From the NCBI RefSeq assembly GCF_034190915.1, contig NW_026947690.1, positions 62,001 to 126,000 of the forward strand: DNA of 64,000 bases, written 5' to 3'. Under the pieces are notes generated by a model. That model searched no databases and was not told the origin of the DNA. It saw only the letters and a list, made by a program, of their open reading frames with translations. Shown here in pieces: positions 1 to 14,700 of the stretch (positions are counted from its first letter, which is position 1; each line of letters opens with the position of its first letter). Origin of the DNA: Cavia porcellus (lineage: Eukaryota > Chordata > Mammalia > Rodentia > Caviidae). Made by a program: the position numbers and the translations under genes.

Positions 1-727
1 GTAACACACACCCATACAATGCGCACCACCTCGTGATGTTTTTCTCACTCCTACTAGTGAATGTAAGGTAAAACACACCCATACAATGCGCACCACCCCG
101 CGATGTTTTTCAGAAACCTATCCTACATTGCCACTGCATGTTCCCTGACCACCTCCATGCTGACCACCCCGCGGTGCTTTTCTCCATCCTACATTGCCAC
201 TCAATGCCTATCCTAAATCTGACCCTCCGATTCACACCACCCCGTGATGTTTTTCTCACTCCTATTAGTGAATGTACTGTAACACACACCCATACAATGC
301 GTACCACCCCGTGATGTTTTTCTCACTCCTACTGGTGAATGTAATGTAACACACACCCATACAATGCGCACCACCCCGCGATGTTTTTCTGAAACCTATC
401 CTACATTGCCTCTGCATGTTCCCTGACCTCCCAATGCTGACCACCCCGCGGTGCTTTTCTCCATCCTACATTGCCACTCACTGCCTATCCTAATTCAGAC
501 CCTCCGATTCACACCACCCCGTGATGTTTTTCTCACTCCTACTAGTGAATGTAATGTAACACACACGCATACAATGCGCACCACCCCGTGATGTTTTTCT
601 CACTCCTACTAGTGAATGTAATGCAACACACACCCATACAATGCGCACCACCCCGCGATGTTTTTCAGAAACCTATCCTACATTGCCACTGCATGTTCCC
701 TGACCTCCCGAAGCTGACCACCCCACG

Positions 728-1491
728 GAGCTTTTCTCCATCCTACATTGCCACTCAGTGCCTCTCCTAATACAGACCCTCCGATTCACACCACACTGTA
801 ATGTTTTTCTCACTCCTACTAGTGAATGTAATGTAACACACACCTATACAATGCGCACCACCCCGTGATGTTTTTCTCACTCCTACTAGTGAATGTAACG
901 TAACACACACCCATACAATGCGCACCACCCTGCGATGTTTTTCAGAAACCTATCCTACATTGCCTCTGCATGTTTCCTGACCTCCCCATGCTGACCACCC
1001 CGCGGTGCTTTTCTCCATCCTACATTGCCATTCACTGCCTATCCTAATTGAGACACTCCGATTCACACCCCCCCGTGATGTTTTTCTCCCTCCTACTAGT
1101 GAATGTATTGTAACACACACCCATACAATGCGCACCAGCACGCGATGTTTTTCAGAAACCTATCCTACATTGCCACTGCATGTTCCCTGACCTCCCCATG
1201 CTGACCACCCCGCGGTGCTTTTCTCCATCCTACATTGCCACTCACAGCCTCTCCTCTTTCAGACCCTCCAATTCACACCACCCCGTGATGTTTTTCTCAC
1301 TCCTACTAGTGAAAGTAATGTAACACACACCTATACAATGCGCACCACCCCGTGATGTTTTTCTCACTCCTACTAGTGAATGTAATGTAACACACACCCA
1401 TACAATGCGCACCACCCTGCGATGTTTTTCAGAAACCTATCCTACATTGCCTCTGCATGTTTCCTGACCTCCCGTTGGTGACCACCCCGCG
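728..1491 (+). repeat. 764-bp three-cycle higher-order repeat, copy 1
   Basis: Measured from the GAGCTTTT variant at the end of a B unit, the block holds cycles of 277, 210 and 277 bp. The first cycle follows the GAAGC/CACGGAGC B unit. The second follows the B unit with TGCCTCTGCATGTTTCC. Related copies start at 3084, 3849 and 7383, always led by the same unusual B variant, which shows they amplified as a block rather than as single cycles. Confidence 0.8.
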
Positions 1492-3083
1492 GTGCTTTTC
1501 TCCATCCTACATTGCCATTCACTGCCTATCCTAATTGAGACACTCCGATTCACACCACCCCGTGATGTTTTTCTCCCTCCAACTTGTGAATGTATTGTAA
1601 CACACACCCATACAATGCGCACCACCCGTGATGTTTTTCTCACTCCTACCAGTGAATGTAATGTAACACGCACCCATACAATGCGCACCACCTCGTGATG
1701 TTTTTCTAACTCCTACTAGTGAATGTAATGTAACACACACCCATACAATGCGCACCACCTCGTGATGTTTTTCTCACTCCTACTAGTGAATGTAATGTAA
1801 CACACACCCATACAATGCGCACCACCCCGCGATGTTTTTCAGAAACCTATCCTACATTGCCACTGCATGTTCCCTGAACTCCCCATGCTGACCACCCCGC
1901 GGTGCTTTTCTCCATCCTACATTGCCACTCACTGCCTATCCTAATTCAGACCCGCCGATTCACACCACCCCGTGATGTTTTTCTCACTCCTACTAGTTAA
2001 TGTAATGTAACACACACCCATACAATGCGCACCACCCCGTGATGTTTTTCTCACTCCTACTAGTGAATGTAATGTAACACACACCCATACAATGCGCACC
2101 ACCCCGCGATGTTTTTCAGAAACCTATCCTACATGGCCACTGCATGTTCCCTGACCTCCGCATGCTGACCACCCCGCGGTGCTTTTCTCCATCCTACATT
2201 GACATTCACTGCCTATGCTAATTCAGACCCTCCGATTCACACCACCCCGTGATGTTTTTCTCACTCCTACTAGTGAATGTATTGTAACACACAACCATAA
2301 AATGCGCACCACCCCGCGATGTTTTTCAGAAACCTATCCTACATGGCCACTGCATGTTCCCTGACCTCCGCATGCTGACCACCCCGCGGTGCTTTTCTCC
2401 ATCCTACATTGCCACTCATTGCCTCTTCTAATTCAGACCCTCCAATTCACACCACCACGCGATGTTTTTCTCACTCCTACTAGTTAATGTAGTGTAACAC
2501 ACACACATACAATGCGCACCACCCCGCGATATTTTTCAGAAACCTATCCTACATTGCCACCTCATGTTCCCTCACCTCCCCATGCTGACCACGCGTGGTG
2601 CTTTTCTCCATCCTACATTGCCACTCACTGCCTATCCTAATTCAGACCCTCCGATTCACACCACCCCGTGATGTTTTTCTCACTCCTACTAGTGAATGTA
2701 ATGTAACACACACCCATACAATGCGCACCACCCCGCAATGTTTTTCAGAAACCTATCCTACATTGCCACTGCATGTTCCCTGACCTCCCCATGCTGACCA
2801 CCCCGCGGTGCTTTTCTCCATCCTACATTGCCACTCACTGCCTATCCTAATTCAGACCCTCCGATTCACACAACCCCGTGATGTTTTTCTCCTCCTACTA
2901 GTGAATGTTATGTAACACACACCCATACAATGCGCACCACCCCGTGATGTTTTTCTCACTCCTACTAGTGAATGTAATGTAACACACACCCATACAATGC
3001 GCACCACCCCGCGATGTTTTTGAGAAACCTATCCTACATTGCCACTGCATGTTCCCTGACCTCCCGAAGCTGACCACCCCACG

Positions 3084-3848
3084 GAGCTTTTCTCCATCCT
3101 ACATTGCCACTCAGTGCGTCTCCTAATTCAGACCCTCCGATTCACACCACACCGTAATGTTTTTCTCACTCCTACTAGTGAATGTAATGTAACACACACC
3201 TATACAATGCGCACCACCCCGTGATGTTTTTCTCTCTCCTACTAGTGAATGTAATGTAACACACACCCATACAATGCGCACCTCCCTGCGATGTTTTTCA
3301 GAAACCTATCCTACATTGCCTCTGCATGTTTCCTGACCTCCCCATGCTGACCACCCCGCGGTGCTTTTCTCCATCCTACATTGCCATTCACTGCCTATCC
3401 TAATTGGGACCCTCCGATTCACACCACACCGTGATGTTTTTCTCCCTCCTACTAGTGAATGTATTGTAACACACACCCATACAATGCGCACCACCCCGCG
3501 ATGTTTTTCAGAAACCTATCCTACATTGCCACTGCATGTTCCCTGACCACCTCCATGCTGACCACCCCGCGGTGCTTTTCTCCATCCTACATTGCCACTC
3601 ACTGCCTATCCTAATTCAGACCCTCCGATTCACACCACCCCGTGATGTTTTTCTCACTCCTACTAGTGAATGTAATGTAACACACACCCATACAATGCGC
3701 ACCACCCCGTGATGTTTTTCTCACTCCTACTAGTGAATGTAATGTAACACACACCCATACAATGCGCACCACCCCGCGATGTTTTTGAGAAACCTATCCT
3801 ACATTGCCACTGCATGTTCCCTGACCTCCCGAAGCTGACCACCCCACG
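3084..3848 (+). repeat. 765-bp three-cycle higher-order repeat, copy 2
   Basis: The cycle lengths are 277, 211 and 277 bp; the extra base comes from CCACCTCC instead of CCTCCCC in one B unit. This copy is directly followed by another, so 3084-4612 is a tandem pair at the level of the three-cycle unit. The two copies share GAAGCTGACC, CACGGAGC, CACCTCCCTGCGATG and the CTCCCTCC A unit. Confidence 0.85.
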
Positions 3849-4612
3849 GAGCTTTTCTCCATCCTACATTGCCACTCAGTGCCTCTCCTAATTCAGACCC
3901 TCCGATTCACACCACACCGTAATGTTTTTCTCACTCCTACTAGTGAATGTAATGTAACACACACCTATACAATGCGCACCACCCCGTGATGTTTTTCTCA
4001 CTCCTACTAGTGAATGTAATGTAACACACACCCATACAATGCGCACCTCCCTGCGATGTTTTTTAGAAACCTATCCTACATTGCCTCTGCATGTTTCCTG
4101 ACCTCCCCATGCTGACCACCCCGCGGTGCTTTTCTCCATCCTACATTGCCATTCACTGCCTATCCTAATTGAGACCCTCCGATTCACACCACCCCGTGAT
4201 GTTTTTCTCCCTCCTACTAGTGAATGTATTGTAACACACACCCATACAATGCGCACCACCCCGCGATGTTTTTCAGAAACCTATCCTACATTGCCACTGC
4301 ATGTTCCCTGACCTCCCCATGCTGACCACCCCGCGGTGCTTTTCTCCATCCTACATTTCCACTCACTGCCTCTCCTAATTCAGACACTACAATTCACACC
4401 ACCCCGTGATGTTTTTCTCACTCCTACTAGTGAATGTAATGTAACACATGCCTATACAATGCGCACCACCCCGTGATGTTTTTCTCACTCCTACTAGTGA
4501 ATGTAATGTAACACACACCCATACAATGCGCACCTTCCTGCGATGTTTTTCAGAAACCTATCCTACATTGCCTCTGCATGTTTCCTGACCTCCCCATGGT
4601 GACCACCCCGCG
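3849..4612 (+). repeat. 764-bp three-cycle higher-order repeat, copy 3
   Basis: The cycles are 277, 210 and 277 bp. It lies directly after copy 2 and matches it closely, differing for example in GAGACCCTCC versus GGGACCCTCC and in lacking the CCACCTCC insertion. It is followed by a 276-bp cycle that has the one-base contraction CACCACCCGTG. Confidence 0.85.
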
Positions 4613-7382
4613 GTGCTTTTCTCCATCCTACATTGCCATTCACTGCCTATCCTAATTGAGACCCTCCGATTCACACCACCCCGTGATGTTTTTCTCCCTC
4701 CTACTAGTGAATGTATTGTAACACACACCCATACAATGCGCACCACCCGTGATGTTTTTCTCACTCCTACTAGTGAATGTAATGTAACACACACCCATAC
4801 AATGCGCACCACCCCGCGATGTTTTTCAGAAACCTATCCTACATTGCCACTGCATGTTCCCTGACCTCCCCATGCTGACCACCCCGCGGTGCTTTTCTCC
4901 ATCCTACATTGCCACTCACTGCCTATCCTAATTCAGACCCGCCGAATCACACCACGGCATGATGTTTTTCTCACTCCTACTAGTTAATGTAATGTAACAC
5001 ACACCCATACAATGCGCACCACCCCGTGATGTTTTTCTCACTCCTACTAGTGAATGTAATGTAACACACACCCATACAATGCGCACCACCCCGCGATGTT
5101 TTTCAGAAACCTATCCTACATTGCCACTGCATGTTACCTGACCTCCCCATGCTGACCACCCCGCGGTGCTTTTCTCCATCCTACATTGCCACTCACTGCC
5201 TATCCTAATTCAGACCATCCGATTCACACCACCCCGTGAGGTTTTTCTCCCTCCTACTAGTGTATGTATTGTAACACACACCCATACAATGCGCACCACC
5301 CCGCGATGTTTTTCAGAAACCTATCCGACATTGCCACTGCATGTTCCCTGACCTCCCCATGCTGACCACCCCGCGGTGCTTTTCTCCATCCTACATTGCC
5401 ACTCACTGCCTATCCTAATTCAGACCCTCCGATTCACACCACCCCGTGATGTTTTTCTCACTCCTACTTGTGAATGTAGTGTAACACACACCCATACAAT
5501 GCGCACCACCCCGCGATTTTTTTCAGAAACCTATCCTACATGGCCACTGCATGTTCCTTGACTTCCCCATGCTGACCACCCCGCGGTGCTTTTCTCCATC
5601 CTACATTGCCACTCACTGCCTATCCTAAATCAGACCCGCCAATTCACACCACCCCGTGATGTTTTTCTGAATCCTACTAGTTAATGTAATGTAACACACA
5701 CCCATAATATGCGCACGACCCCGTGATGTTTTTCTCACTCCTACTAGTGAATGTAATGTAACACACACCCATACAATGCGCACCACCTCGTGATGTTTTT
5801 CTCACTCCTACTAGTGAATGTAATGTAACACACACCCATACAATGCGCACCACACTGCGATGTTTTTCAGAATCCTATCCTATATTGCCAATGCATGTTC
5901 CCTGACCTCCCCATGCTGATCACCCCGCGGTGCTTTTCTCCATCCTACATTGCCACTCACTGCCTATCCTAAATCAGACCCGCGAATTCACACCACCCCG
6001 TGATGTTTTTCTCAATCCTACTAGTTAATGTAATGTAACACACACCCATAATATGCGCACGACCCCGTGATGTTTTTCTCACTCCTACTAGTGAATGTAA
6101 TGTAACACACACCCATACAATGCGCACCACCCCGCGATTTTTTTCAGAAAACTATCCTACATGGCCACTGCATGTTCCCTGACTTCCCCATGCTGACCAC
6201 CCCGCGGTGCTTTTCTCCATCCTACATTGCCACTCACTGCCTATCCTAATTCAGACCCTCCGATTCACACCACCCCATGATGTTTTTCTCACTCCTACTA
6301 GTGAATGAAATGTAACACACACCCATACAATGCGTATCACCCCGTGATGTTTTTCTCACTCCTACTAGTTAATGTAATGTAACACACACCCATACAATGC
6401 GCACCACCCCGTGATGTTTTTCTCACTCCTACTAGTGAATGTAATGTAACACACACCCATACAATGCGCACCACCCCGCAATGTTTTTCATAAACCTATC
6501 TTACATGGCCACTGCATGTTCCCTGACCTCCCCATGCTGACCACCCCGCGGTGCTTTTCTCCATCCTACATTGCCACTCACTGCCTATCCTAATTCAGAC
6601 CCTCCGATTCACACCACCCCGTGATGTTTTTCTCACTCCTCCTAGTGAATGAACTGTAACACACACCCATACAATGCGTACCACCCCGTGATGTTTTTCT
6701 CACTCCTACTGGTGAATGTAATGTAACACACACCCATACAATGCGCACCACCCCGCGATGTTTTTCAGAAACCTATCCTACATTGCCTCTGCAGGTTCCC
6801 TGACCTCCCAATGCTGACCACCCCGCGGTGCTTTTCTCCATCCTACATTGCCACTCACTGCCTATTCTAATTCAGACACTCCGATTCACACCACCCCGTG
6901 ATGTTTTTCTCACTCCTACTAGTGAATGTAATGTAACACACACGCATACAATGCGCACCACCCCGTGATGTTTTTCTCACTCCTACTAGTGAATGTAATG
7001 TAACACACACGCATACAATGCGCACCACCCCGCGATGTTTTTCAGAAACCTATCCTACATTGCAACTGCATGTTCCCTGACCACCTCCATGCTGACCACC
7101 CCGCGGTGCTTTTCTCCATCCTACATTGCCACTCACTGCCTATCCTAATTCAGACCCTCCGATTCACACCACCCCGTGATGTTTTTCTCACTCCTACTAG
7201 TGAATGTAATGTAACACACTCCCATACAATTCGCACCACCCCGTGATGTTTTTCTCACTCCTACTAGTGAATGTAATGTAACACACACCCATACAATGCG
7301 CACCACCCCGCGATGTTTTTGAGAAACCTATCCTACATTGCCACTGCATGTTCCCTGAACTCCCGAAGCCGACCACCCCACG

Positions 7383-8327
7383 GAGCTTTTCGCCATCCTA
7401 CATTGCCACTCAGTGCCTCTCCTAATTCAGACCGTCCGATTCACACCACACCGTAATGTTTTTCTCACTCCTACTAGTGAATGTAATGTAACACACACCT
7501 ATACAATGCGCACCACACCGTGATGTTTTTCTCACTCCTTATAGTGAATGTAATGTAACACACACCCATACAATGCGCACCTCCCTGCGATGTTTTTCAG
7601 AAACCTATCCTACATTGCCTCTGCATGTTTCCTGACCTCCACATGCTGACCACCCCGCGGTGCTTTTCTCCATCCTACATTGCCATTCACTGCCTATCCT
7701 AATTGAGACCCTCCGATTCACACCACCCCGTGATGTTTTTCTCCCTCCTACTAGTGAATGTATTGTAACACACACCCATACAATGCGCACCACCCCGCGA
7801 TGTTTTTCAGAAACCTTTCCTACATTGCCACTGCATGTTCCCTGACCTCCCCATGCTGACCACCCCGCGGTGCTTTTCTCCATCCTACATTGCCACTCAC
7901 TGCCTCTCCTAATTCAGACCCTCCAATTCGCACCACCCCGTGTAATGTAACACACACCTATACAATGCGCACCACCCCGTGATGTTTTTCTCACTCCTAC
8001 TAGTGAATGTAATGTAACACACACCCATACAATGCGCACCACCCTGCGATGTTTTTCAGAAACCTATCCTACATTGCCACTGCATGTTCCCTGACCTCCC
8101 CATGCTGACCACCCCGCGGTGCTTTTCTCCATCCTACATTGCCACTCACTGCCTCTCCTAATTCAGACCCTCCGAATCACACCACCCCGTGATGTTTTTA
8201 TCACTCTTACTAGTGATGTAATGTAACACACACCCATACAATGCGCACCACCCCGCGATGTTTTTCAGAAACCTATCCTACATTGCCTTTGCATGTTTCC
8301 TGACCTCCCCATGGTGACCACCCCGCG
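7383..8327 (+). repeat. Higher-order repeat copy 4, with an internal 28-bp deletion
   Basis: This block begins with the same CACGGAGC variant as the copies at 728, 3084 and 3849. Its cycles are 277, 210, 249 and 209 bp. The 249-bp cycle is a 277-bp cycle missing 28 bp near 7942, where the end of a C unit is joined directly into the middle of an A unit. The 209-bp cycle contains the shortened A unit ACTAGTGATG near 8210. Confidence 0.8.
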
Positions 8328-8737
8328 GTGCTTTTCTCCATCCTACATTGCCATTCACTGCCTATCCTAATTGAGACCCTCCGATTCACACCACCCCGTG
8401 ATGTTTTTCTCCCTCCTACTAGTGAATGTATTGTAACACACACCCATACAATGCGCACCACCCGTGATGTTTTTCTCACTCCTACTAGTGAATGTAATGT
8501 AACACACACCCATACAATGCGCACCACCTAGTGATGTTTTTCTCACTCCTACTAGTGAATGTAATGTAACACACACCCATACAATGCGCACCACCTCGTG
8601 ATGTTTTTCTCACTCCTACTAGTGAATGTAATGTAACACACACCCATACAATGCGCACCACCCCGCGATGTTTTTCAGAAACCTATCCTACATTGCCACT
8701 GCATGTTCCCTGACCTCCCCATGCTGACCACCCCGCG
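8328..8737 (+). repeat. Four-A cycle, 410 bp
   Basis: C is followed by four A units and then B. The first A starts CTCCCTCC. The junction to the second is the shortened CACCACCCGTG, which makes the total one base less than the expected 411. The same arrangement with the same shortened junction is seen at 1492-1901 and, with CACCAACCGTG, near 9996-10405. The three are therefore likely copies of one event, not independent expansions. Confidence 0.85.
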
Positions 8738-11700
8738 GTGCTTTTCTCCATCCTACATTGCCACTCACTGCCTATCCTAATTCAGACCCTCCGATTCACA
8801 CCACCCCGTGATGTTTTTCTCACTCCTGCTAGTTAATATAATGTAACACACACCCATACAATGCGCACCACCCCGTGATGTTTTTCTCACTCCTACTAGT
8901 GAATGTAATGTAACACACACCCATACAATGCGCACCACCCCGCGATGTTTTTCAGAAACCTATCCTACATTGCCACTGCATGTTCCCTGACCTCCCGATG
9001 CTGACCACCCCGCGGTGCTTTTCTCCATCCTACATTGCCACTCACTACCTCTTCTAATTCAGACCCTCCGATTCACACCACCACGCGATGTTTTTCTCAC
9101 TCCTACTAGTTAATGTAGTGTAACACACACCCATACAATGCGCACCACCCCGCGATATTTTTCAGAAACCTATCCTACATTGCCACCTCATGTTCCCTGA
9201 CCTCCCCATGCTGACCACCCGTGGTGCTTTTCTCCATCCTACATTGCCACTCACTGCCTATCCTAATTCAGACCCTCCGAATCACACCACCCCGTGATGT
9301 TTTTCTCACTCCTACTAGTGAATGTAATGTAACACACACCCATACAATGCGCACCACCCCGTGATGTTTTTCTCACTCCTACTAGTGAATGTAATGTAAC
9401 ACACACCCATACAATGCGCACCACCCCGCGATGTTTTTCAGAAACCTATCCTACATGGCCACTGCATGTTCCCTGACCTCCCTATGCTGACCACCCCGCG
9501 GTGCTTTTCTCCATCCTACATTGCCACTCACTGCCTATCCTAATTCACACCCTCCGATTCAGACCACCCCGTGATGTTTTTCTCACTCCTACTAGTGAAT
9601 GTAATGTAACACACACCCATACAATGCGCACCACCCCGCGATGTTTTTCAGAAACCTATCCTACATTGCCACTGCATGTTCCCTGACCTCCCCATGCTGA
9701 CCACCCCGCGGTGCTTTTCTCCATCCTACATTGCCACTCACTGCCTCTCCTAATTCAGACCCTCCAATTCACACCACCCCGTGATGTTTTTCTCACTCCT
9801 ACTAGTGAATGTAATGTAACACACACCTATACTATGCGCACCACCCCGTGATGTTTTTTTCACTCCTACTAGTGAATGTAATGTAACACACACCCATACA
9901 ATGCGCACCACCCTGCGATGTTTTTCAGAAACCTATCCTACATTGCCTCTGCATGTCTCCTTACCTCCCCATGGTGACCACCCCACGGTGCTTTTCGCCA
10001 TCCTACATTGCCATTCACTGCCTATCCTAATTGAGACCCTCCGATTCACACCACCCCGTGATGTTTTTCTCCCTCCTACTAGTGAATGTATTGTAACACA
10101 CACCCATACAATGCGCACCAACCGTGATGTTTTTCTCACTCCTACTAGTGAATGTAATGTAACACACACCCATACAATGCGCACCACCTCGTGATATTTT
10201 TCTCACTCCTACTAGTGAATGTAATGTAACACACACCCATACAATGCGCACCACCTCGTGATGTTTTTCTCACTCCTACTAGTGAATGTAATGTAACACA
10301 CACCCATACAATGCGCACCACCCCGCGATGTTTTTCAGAAACCTATCCTACATTGCCACTACATGTTCCCTGACCTCCCCATGCTGACCACCCCGCGGTG
10401 CTTTTCTCCATCCTACATTGCCACTCACTGCCTATCCTAATTCAGACCCTCCGATTCACACCACCCCGTGATGTTTTTCTCACTCCTGCTAGTTAATGTA
10501 ATGTAACACACACCCATACAATGCGCACCACCCCGTGATGTTTTTCTCACTCCTACTAGTGAATGTAATGTAACACACACCCATACAATGCGCACCACCT
10601 CGCGATGTTTTTCAGAAACCTATCCTACATGGCCACTGCAGGTTCCCTGACCTCCCCATGCTGACCACCCCGCGGTGCTTTTCTCCATCCTACATTGCCA
10701 CTCACTGCCTATCCTAATTCAGACCCTCCGATTCACACCACCCCGTGATGTTTTTCTTACTCCTACTAGTGAATGTATTGTAACACACACCCATACAATG
10801 CCCACCACCCCGCGATGTTTTTCAGAAACCTATCCTACATTGCCACTGCATGTTCCCTGACCTCCCCATACTGACCACCACGCGGTGCTTTTCTCCATCC
10901 TACATTGCCACTCACTGCCTCTTCTAATTCAGACCCTCCGATTCACACCACCACGCGATGTTTTTCTCACTCCTACTAGTTAATGTAGTGTAACACACAC
11001 CCATACAATGCGCACCACCCCGCGATATTTTTCAGAAACCTATCCTACATTGCCACCTCATGTTCCCTGACCTCCCCATGCTGACCACCCGTGGTGCTTT
11101 TCTCCATCCTACATTGCCACTCACTGCCTATCCTAATTCAGACCCTCCGATTCACACCACCCCGTGATGTTTTTCTCACTCCTACTAGTGAATGTAATGT
11201 AACACACACCCATACAATGCGCACCACCCCGCAATGTTTTTCAGAAACCTATCTTACATTGCCACTGCATGTTCCCTGACCTCCCCATGCTGACCACCCC
11301 GCGGTGCTTTTCTCCATCGTACATTGCCACTCACTGCCTATCCTAATTCAGACCCGCCGATTCACACCACCCCGTGATGTTATTCTCACTCCTACTAGTT
11401 AATGTAATGTAACACACACCCATACAATGCGCACCACCCCGTGATGTTTTTCTCAATCCTACTAATGAATGTAATGTAACACACACCCATACAATGCGCA
11501 CCACCCCGCGATGTTTTTCAGAAACCTATCCTACATGGCCACTGCATGTTCCCTAACCTCCCCATGCTGACCACCCCGCGGTGCTTTTCTCCATCCTACA
11601 TTGCCACTCACTGCCTATCCTAATTCAGGCCCTCCGATTCACACCACCCCGTGATGTTTTTCTCACTCCTACTAGTGAATGTAATGTAACACACACCCAT

Positions 11701-14700
11701 TACAATGCGCACCACCCCATGAGGTTTTTCTCACTCCTACTAGTGAATGTAATGTAACACACACCCATACAATGCGCACCACCCCGCGATGTTTTTCCGA
11801 AACCTATCCTACATTGCCACTGCATGTTCCCTGACCTCCCCATGCTGACCACTCCGCGGTGCTTTTCTCCATCCTACATTGCCACTCACTGCCTATCCTA
11901 ATTCACACCCTCCGATTCACACCACCCCGTGATGTTTTTCTCACTCCTACTAGTGAATGTAATGTAACACACACCCATACAATGCGCACCACCCCTTGAT
12001 GTTTTACAGAAACCTATCCTACATTGCCACTGCATGTTCCCTGACCTCCCCATGCTGACCACCCCGCGGTGCTTTTCTCCATCCTACATTGCCACTCACT
12101 GCCTATCCTAATTTAGACCCTCCGATTCACACCACCCCTTGATGTTTTTCTCACTCCTACTAGTGAATGCAATGTAAATCACATACATACAATGCGCACC
12201 ACCCCACGATGTATTTCAGAAACCTATCCTACATGGCCACTGCATGTTCCCTGACCTCCCAATGCTGACCACCCCGCGGTGCTTTTCTGCATCCTACATT
12301 GCCACTCATTGCCTATCCTAATTCAGACCCTCCGATTCACACCACCCCGTGATGTTTTTCTCACTCCTACCAGTGAATGTAATGTAAAACATACCCATAC
12401 AATGCGCACCACCCCATGATGTTTTTCTCACTCCTACTAGTGAATATAATGTAACACACACCCATACAATGCGCACCACCCCGTGATGTTTTTCTCACTC
12501 CTATTAGTGAATGTAATGTAACACACACCCATACAATGCGCACCACCCCGCCATGTTTTTCAGAAACCTATACTACATTGCCACTGCATGTTCCCTGACC
12601 TCCCCATACTGACCACCCCGCGGTGCTTTTCTGCATCCTACATTGCCACTCACTGCCTATCCTAATTCAGACCCTCCGATTCACACCACCCCGTGATGTC
12701 TTTCTCAGTCCTACTAGTTAATGTAATGTAACACACACCCATACAATGCGCAAAACCCCGTGATGTTTTTCTCACTCCTACTAATGAATGTAATGTAACA
12801 CACACCCATACAATGCGCACCACCCCGCGATGTTTTTCAGAAACCTATCCTACATGGCCACTGCATGTTCCCTAACCTCCCCATGCTGACCACCCCGCGG
12901 TGCTTTTCTCCATCCTACATTGCCACTCACTGCCTATCCTAATTCAGGCCCTCCGATTCACACCACCCCGTGATGTTTTTCTCACTCCTACTAGTGAATG
13001 TAATGTAACACACACCCATTACAATGCGCACCACCCCATGATATTTTTCTCACTCCTACTAGTGAATGTAATGTAACACACACCCATACAATGCGCACCA
13101 CCCCGCGATGTTTTTCAGAAACCTATCCTACATTGCCACTGCATGTTCCCTGACCTCCCCATGCTGACCACCCCGCGGTGCTTTTCTCCATCCTACATTG
13201 CCACTCACTGCCTATCCTAATTCACACCCTCAGATTCACACCACCCCGTGATGTTTTTCTCACTCCTACCAGTGAATGTACTGTAACACACACCCATACA
13301 ATGCGTACCACCCCGTGATGTTTCTCTCACTCCTACTGGTGAATGTAAGGTAACACACACCCATACAATGCGCACCACCCCGCGATGTTTTTCAGAAACC
13401 TATCCTACATTGCCTCTGCATGTTCCCTGACCTCCCCATGCTGACCACCCCGCGGTGCTTTTCTCCATCCTACATTGCCACTCACTGCCTATCCTAATTC
13501 AGACCCTCAGATTCACACCACCCCGTGATGTTTTTCTCCCTCCTACTAGTGTATGTAATGTAACACACACCCATACAATGCGCACCACCCCGCGATGTTT
13601 TTCAGAAACCTATCCTACATTGCCACTGCATGTTCCCTGACCTCCCAATGCTGACCACCCCGCGGTGCTTTTCTCCATCCTACATTGCCACTCACTGCCT
13701 ATCCTAATTCAGACCCTCCGATTCAAACCACCCCGTGATGTTTTTCTCCCTCCTACTAGTGAATGTATTGTAACACACACCCATAGAATGCGCACCACCC
13801 CGCGATGTTTTTCAGAAACCTATCCTACATTGCCCTGCATGTTCCCTGACCTCCCCATGCTGACCACCCAGCGGTGCTTTTCTCCATCCTACATTGCCAC
13901 TCACTGCTTTTCCTAATACTGACCCTCCGATTCACACCACTCCGTGATGTTTTTCTCACTCCTACTAGTGAATGAAATGTAACACACACCCATACAATGC
14001 GCACCACCCCGTGATGTTTTTCTCAGTCCTAATAGTGAATGTAATGTAACACACACCCATACAATGCGCACCACCTCGTGATGTTTTTCTCACTGCTACT
14101 AGTGAATGTAAGGTAACACACACCCATACAATGCGCACCACCCCGCGATATTTTTCAGAAACCTATCCTACATTGCCACTGCATGTTCAATGACCTCCCC
14201 TTGCTGACCACCCCGCGGTGCTTTTCTCCATCCTACATTGCCACTCACTGCCTATCCTAATTCAGACCCGCCGATTCACACCACCCCGTGATGTTTTTCT
14301 CACTCCTACTAGTTAATGTAATGTAACACACACCCATACAATGCGCACCACCCCTTGATGTTTTTCTCACTCCTACTAGTGAATGTAATGTAACACACAA
14401 CCATACAATGCGAACCACCCCGTGATGTTTTTCAGAAACCTATCCTACATGGCCACTGCATGTTCCCTGGCCTCCCCATGCTGACCACCCCGCGGTGCTT
14501 TTCTCCATCCTACATTGCCACTCACTGCCTATCCTAAATCTGACCCTCCGATTCACACCACCCCATGATGTTTTTCTCACTCCTATTAGTGAATGTACTG
14601 TAACACACACCCATTACAATGCGCACCACCCCATGATGTTTTTCTCACTCCTACTAGTGAATGCAATGTAAAACACACACATACAATGCGCACCACCCCA

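Larger units (their letters stand above)
1..11290 (+). repeat. Domain 1: subfamily with CTCCCTCC A units and GAAGC B units
   Basis: This domain is marked by A units starting CTCCCTCCTACTAG with TGTATTGTAAC, by A units with AGTTAATG in place of AGTGAATG, by B units with TGCCTCTGCATGTTTCC, and by B units with CCCGAAGCTGACC and CACGGAGC. Cycles of two A units predominate; cycles with four A units occur at 1492-1901, 8328-8737 and about 9996-10405. A C variant with CTTCTAATTC followed by CCACGCGATG recurs near 2.42, 9.05 and 10.92 kb. No gene is present. The right boundary is gradual and was set where the CATTACAATG variant first appears (about 11.7 kb). Confidence 0.75.

Noticed and set aside
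1..2000. CRISPR-like pattern: a conserved stretch of about 20 bp (CACCACCCCGTGATG plus T5) separated by about 50 bp.
   Set aside because: The intervening segments are not unique spacers but the repeated bodies of A, B and C, and there are no cas genes. The context is a eukaryotic-type satellite.
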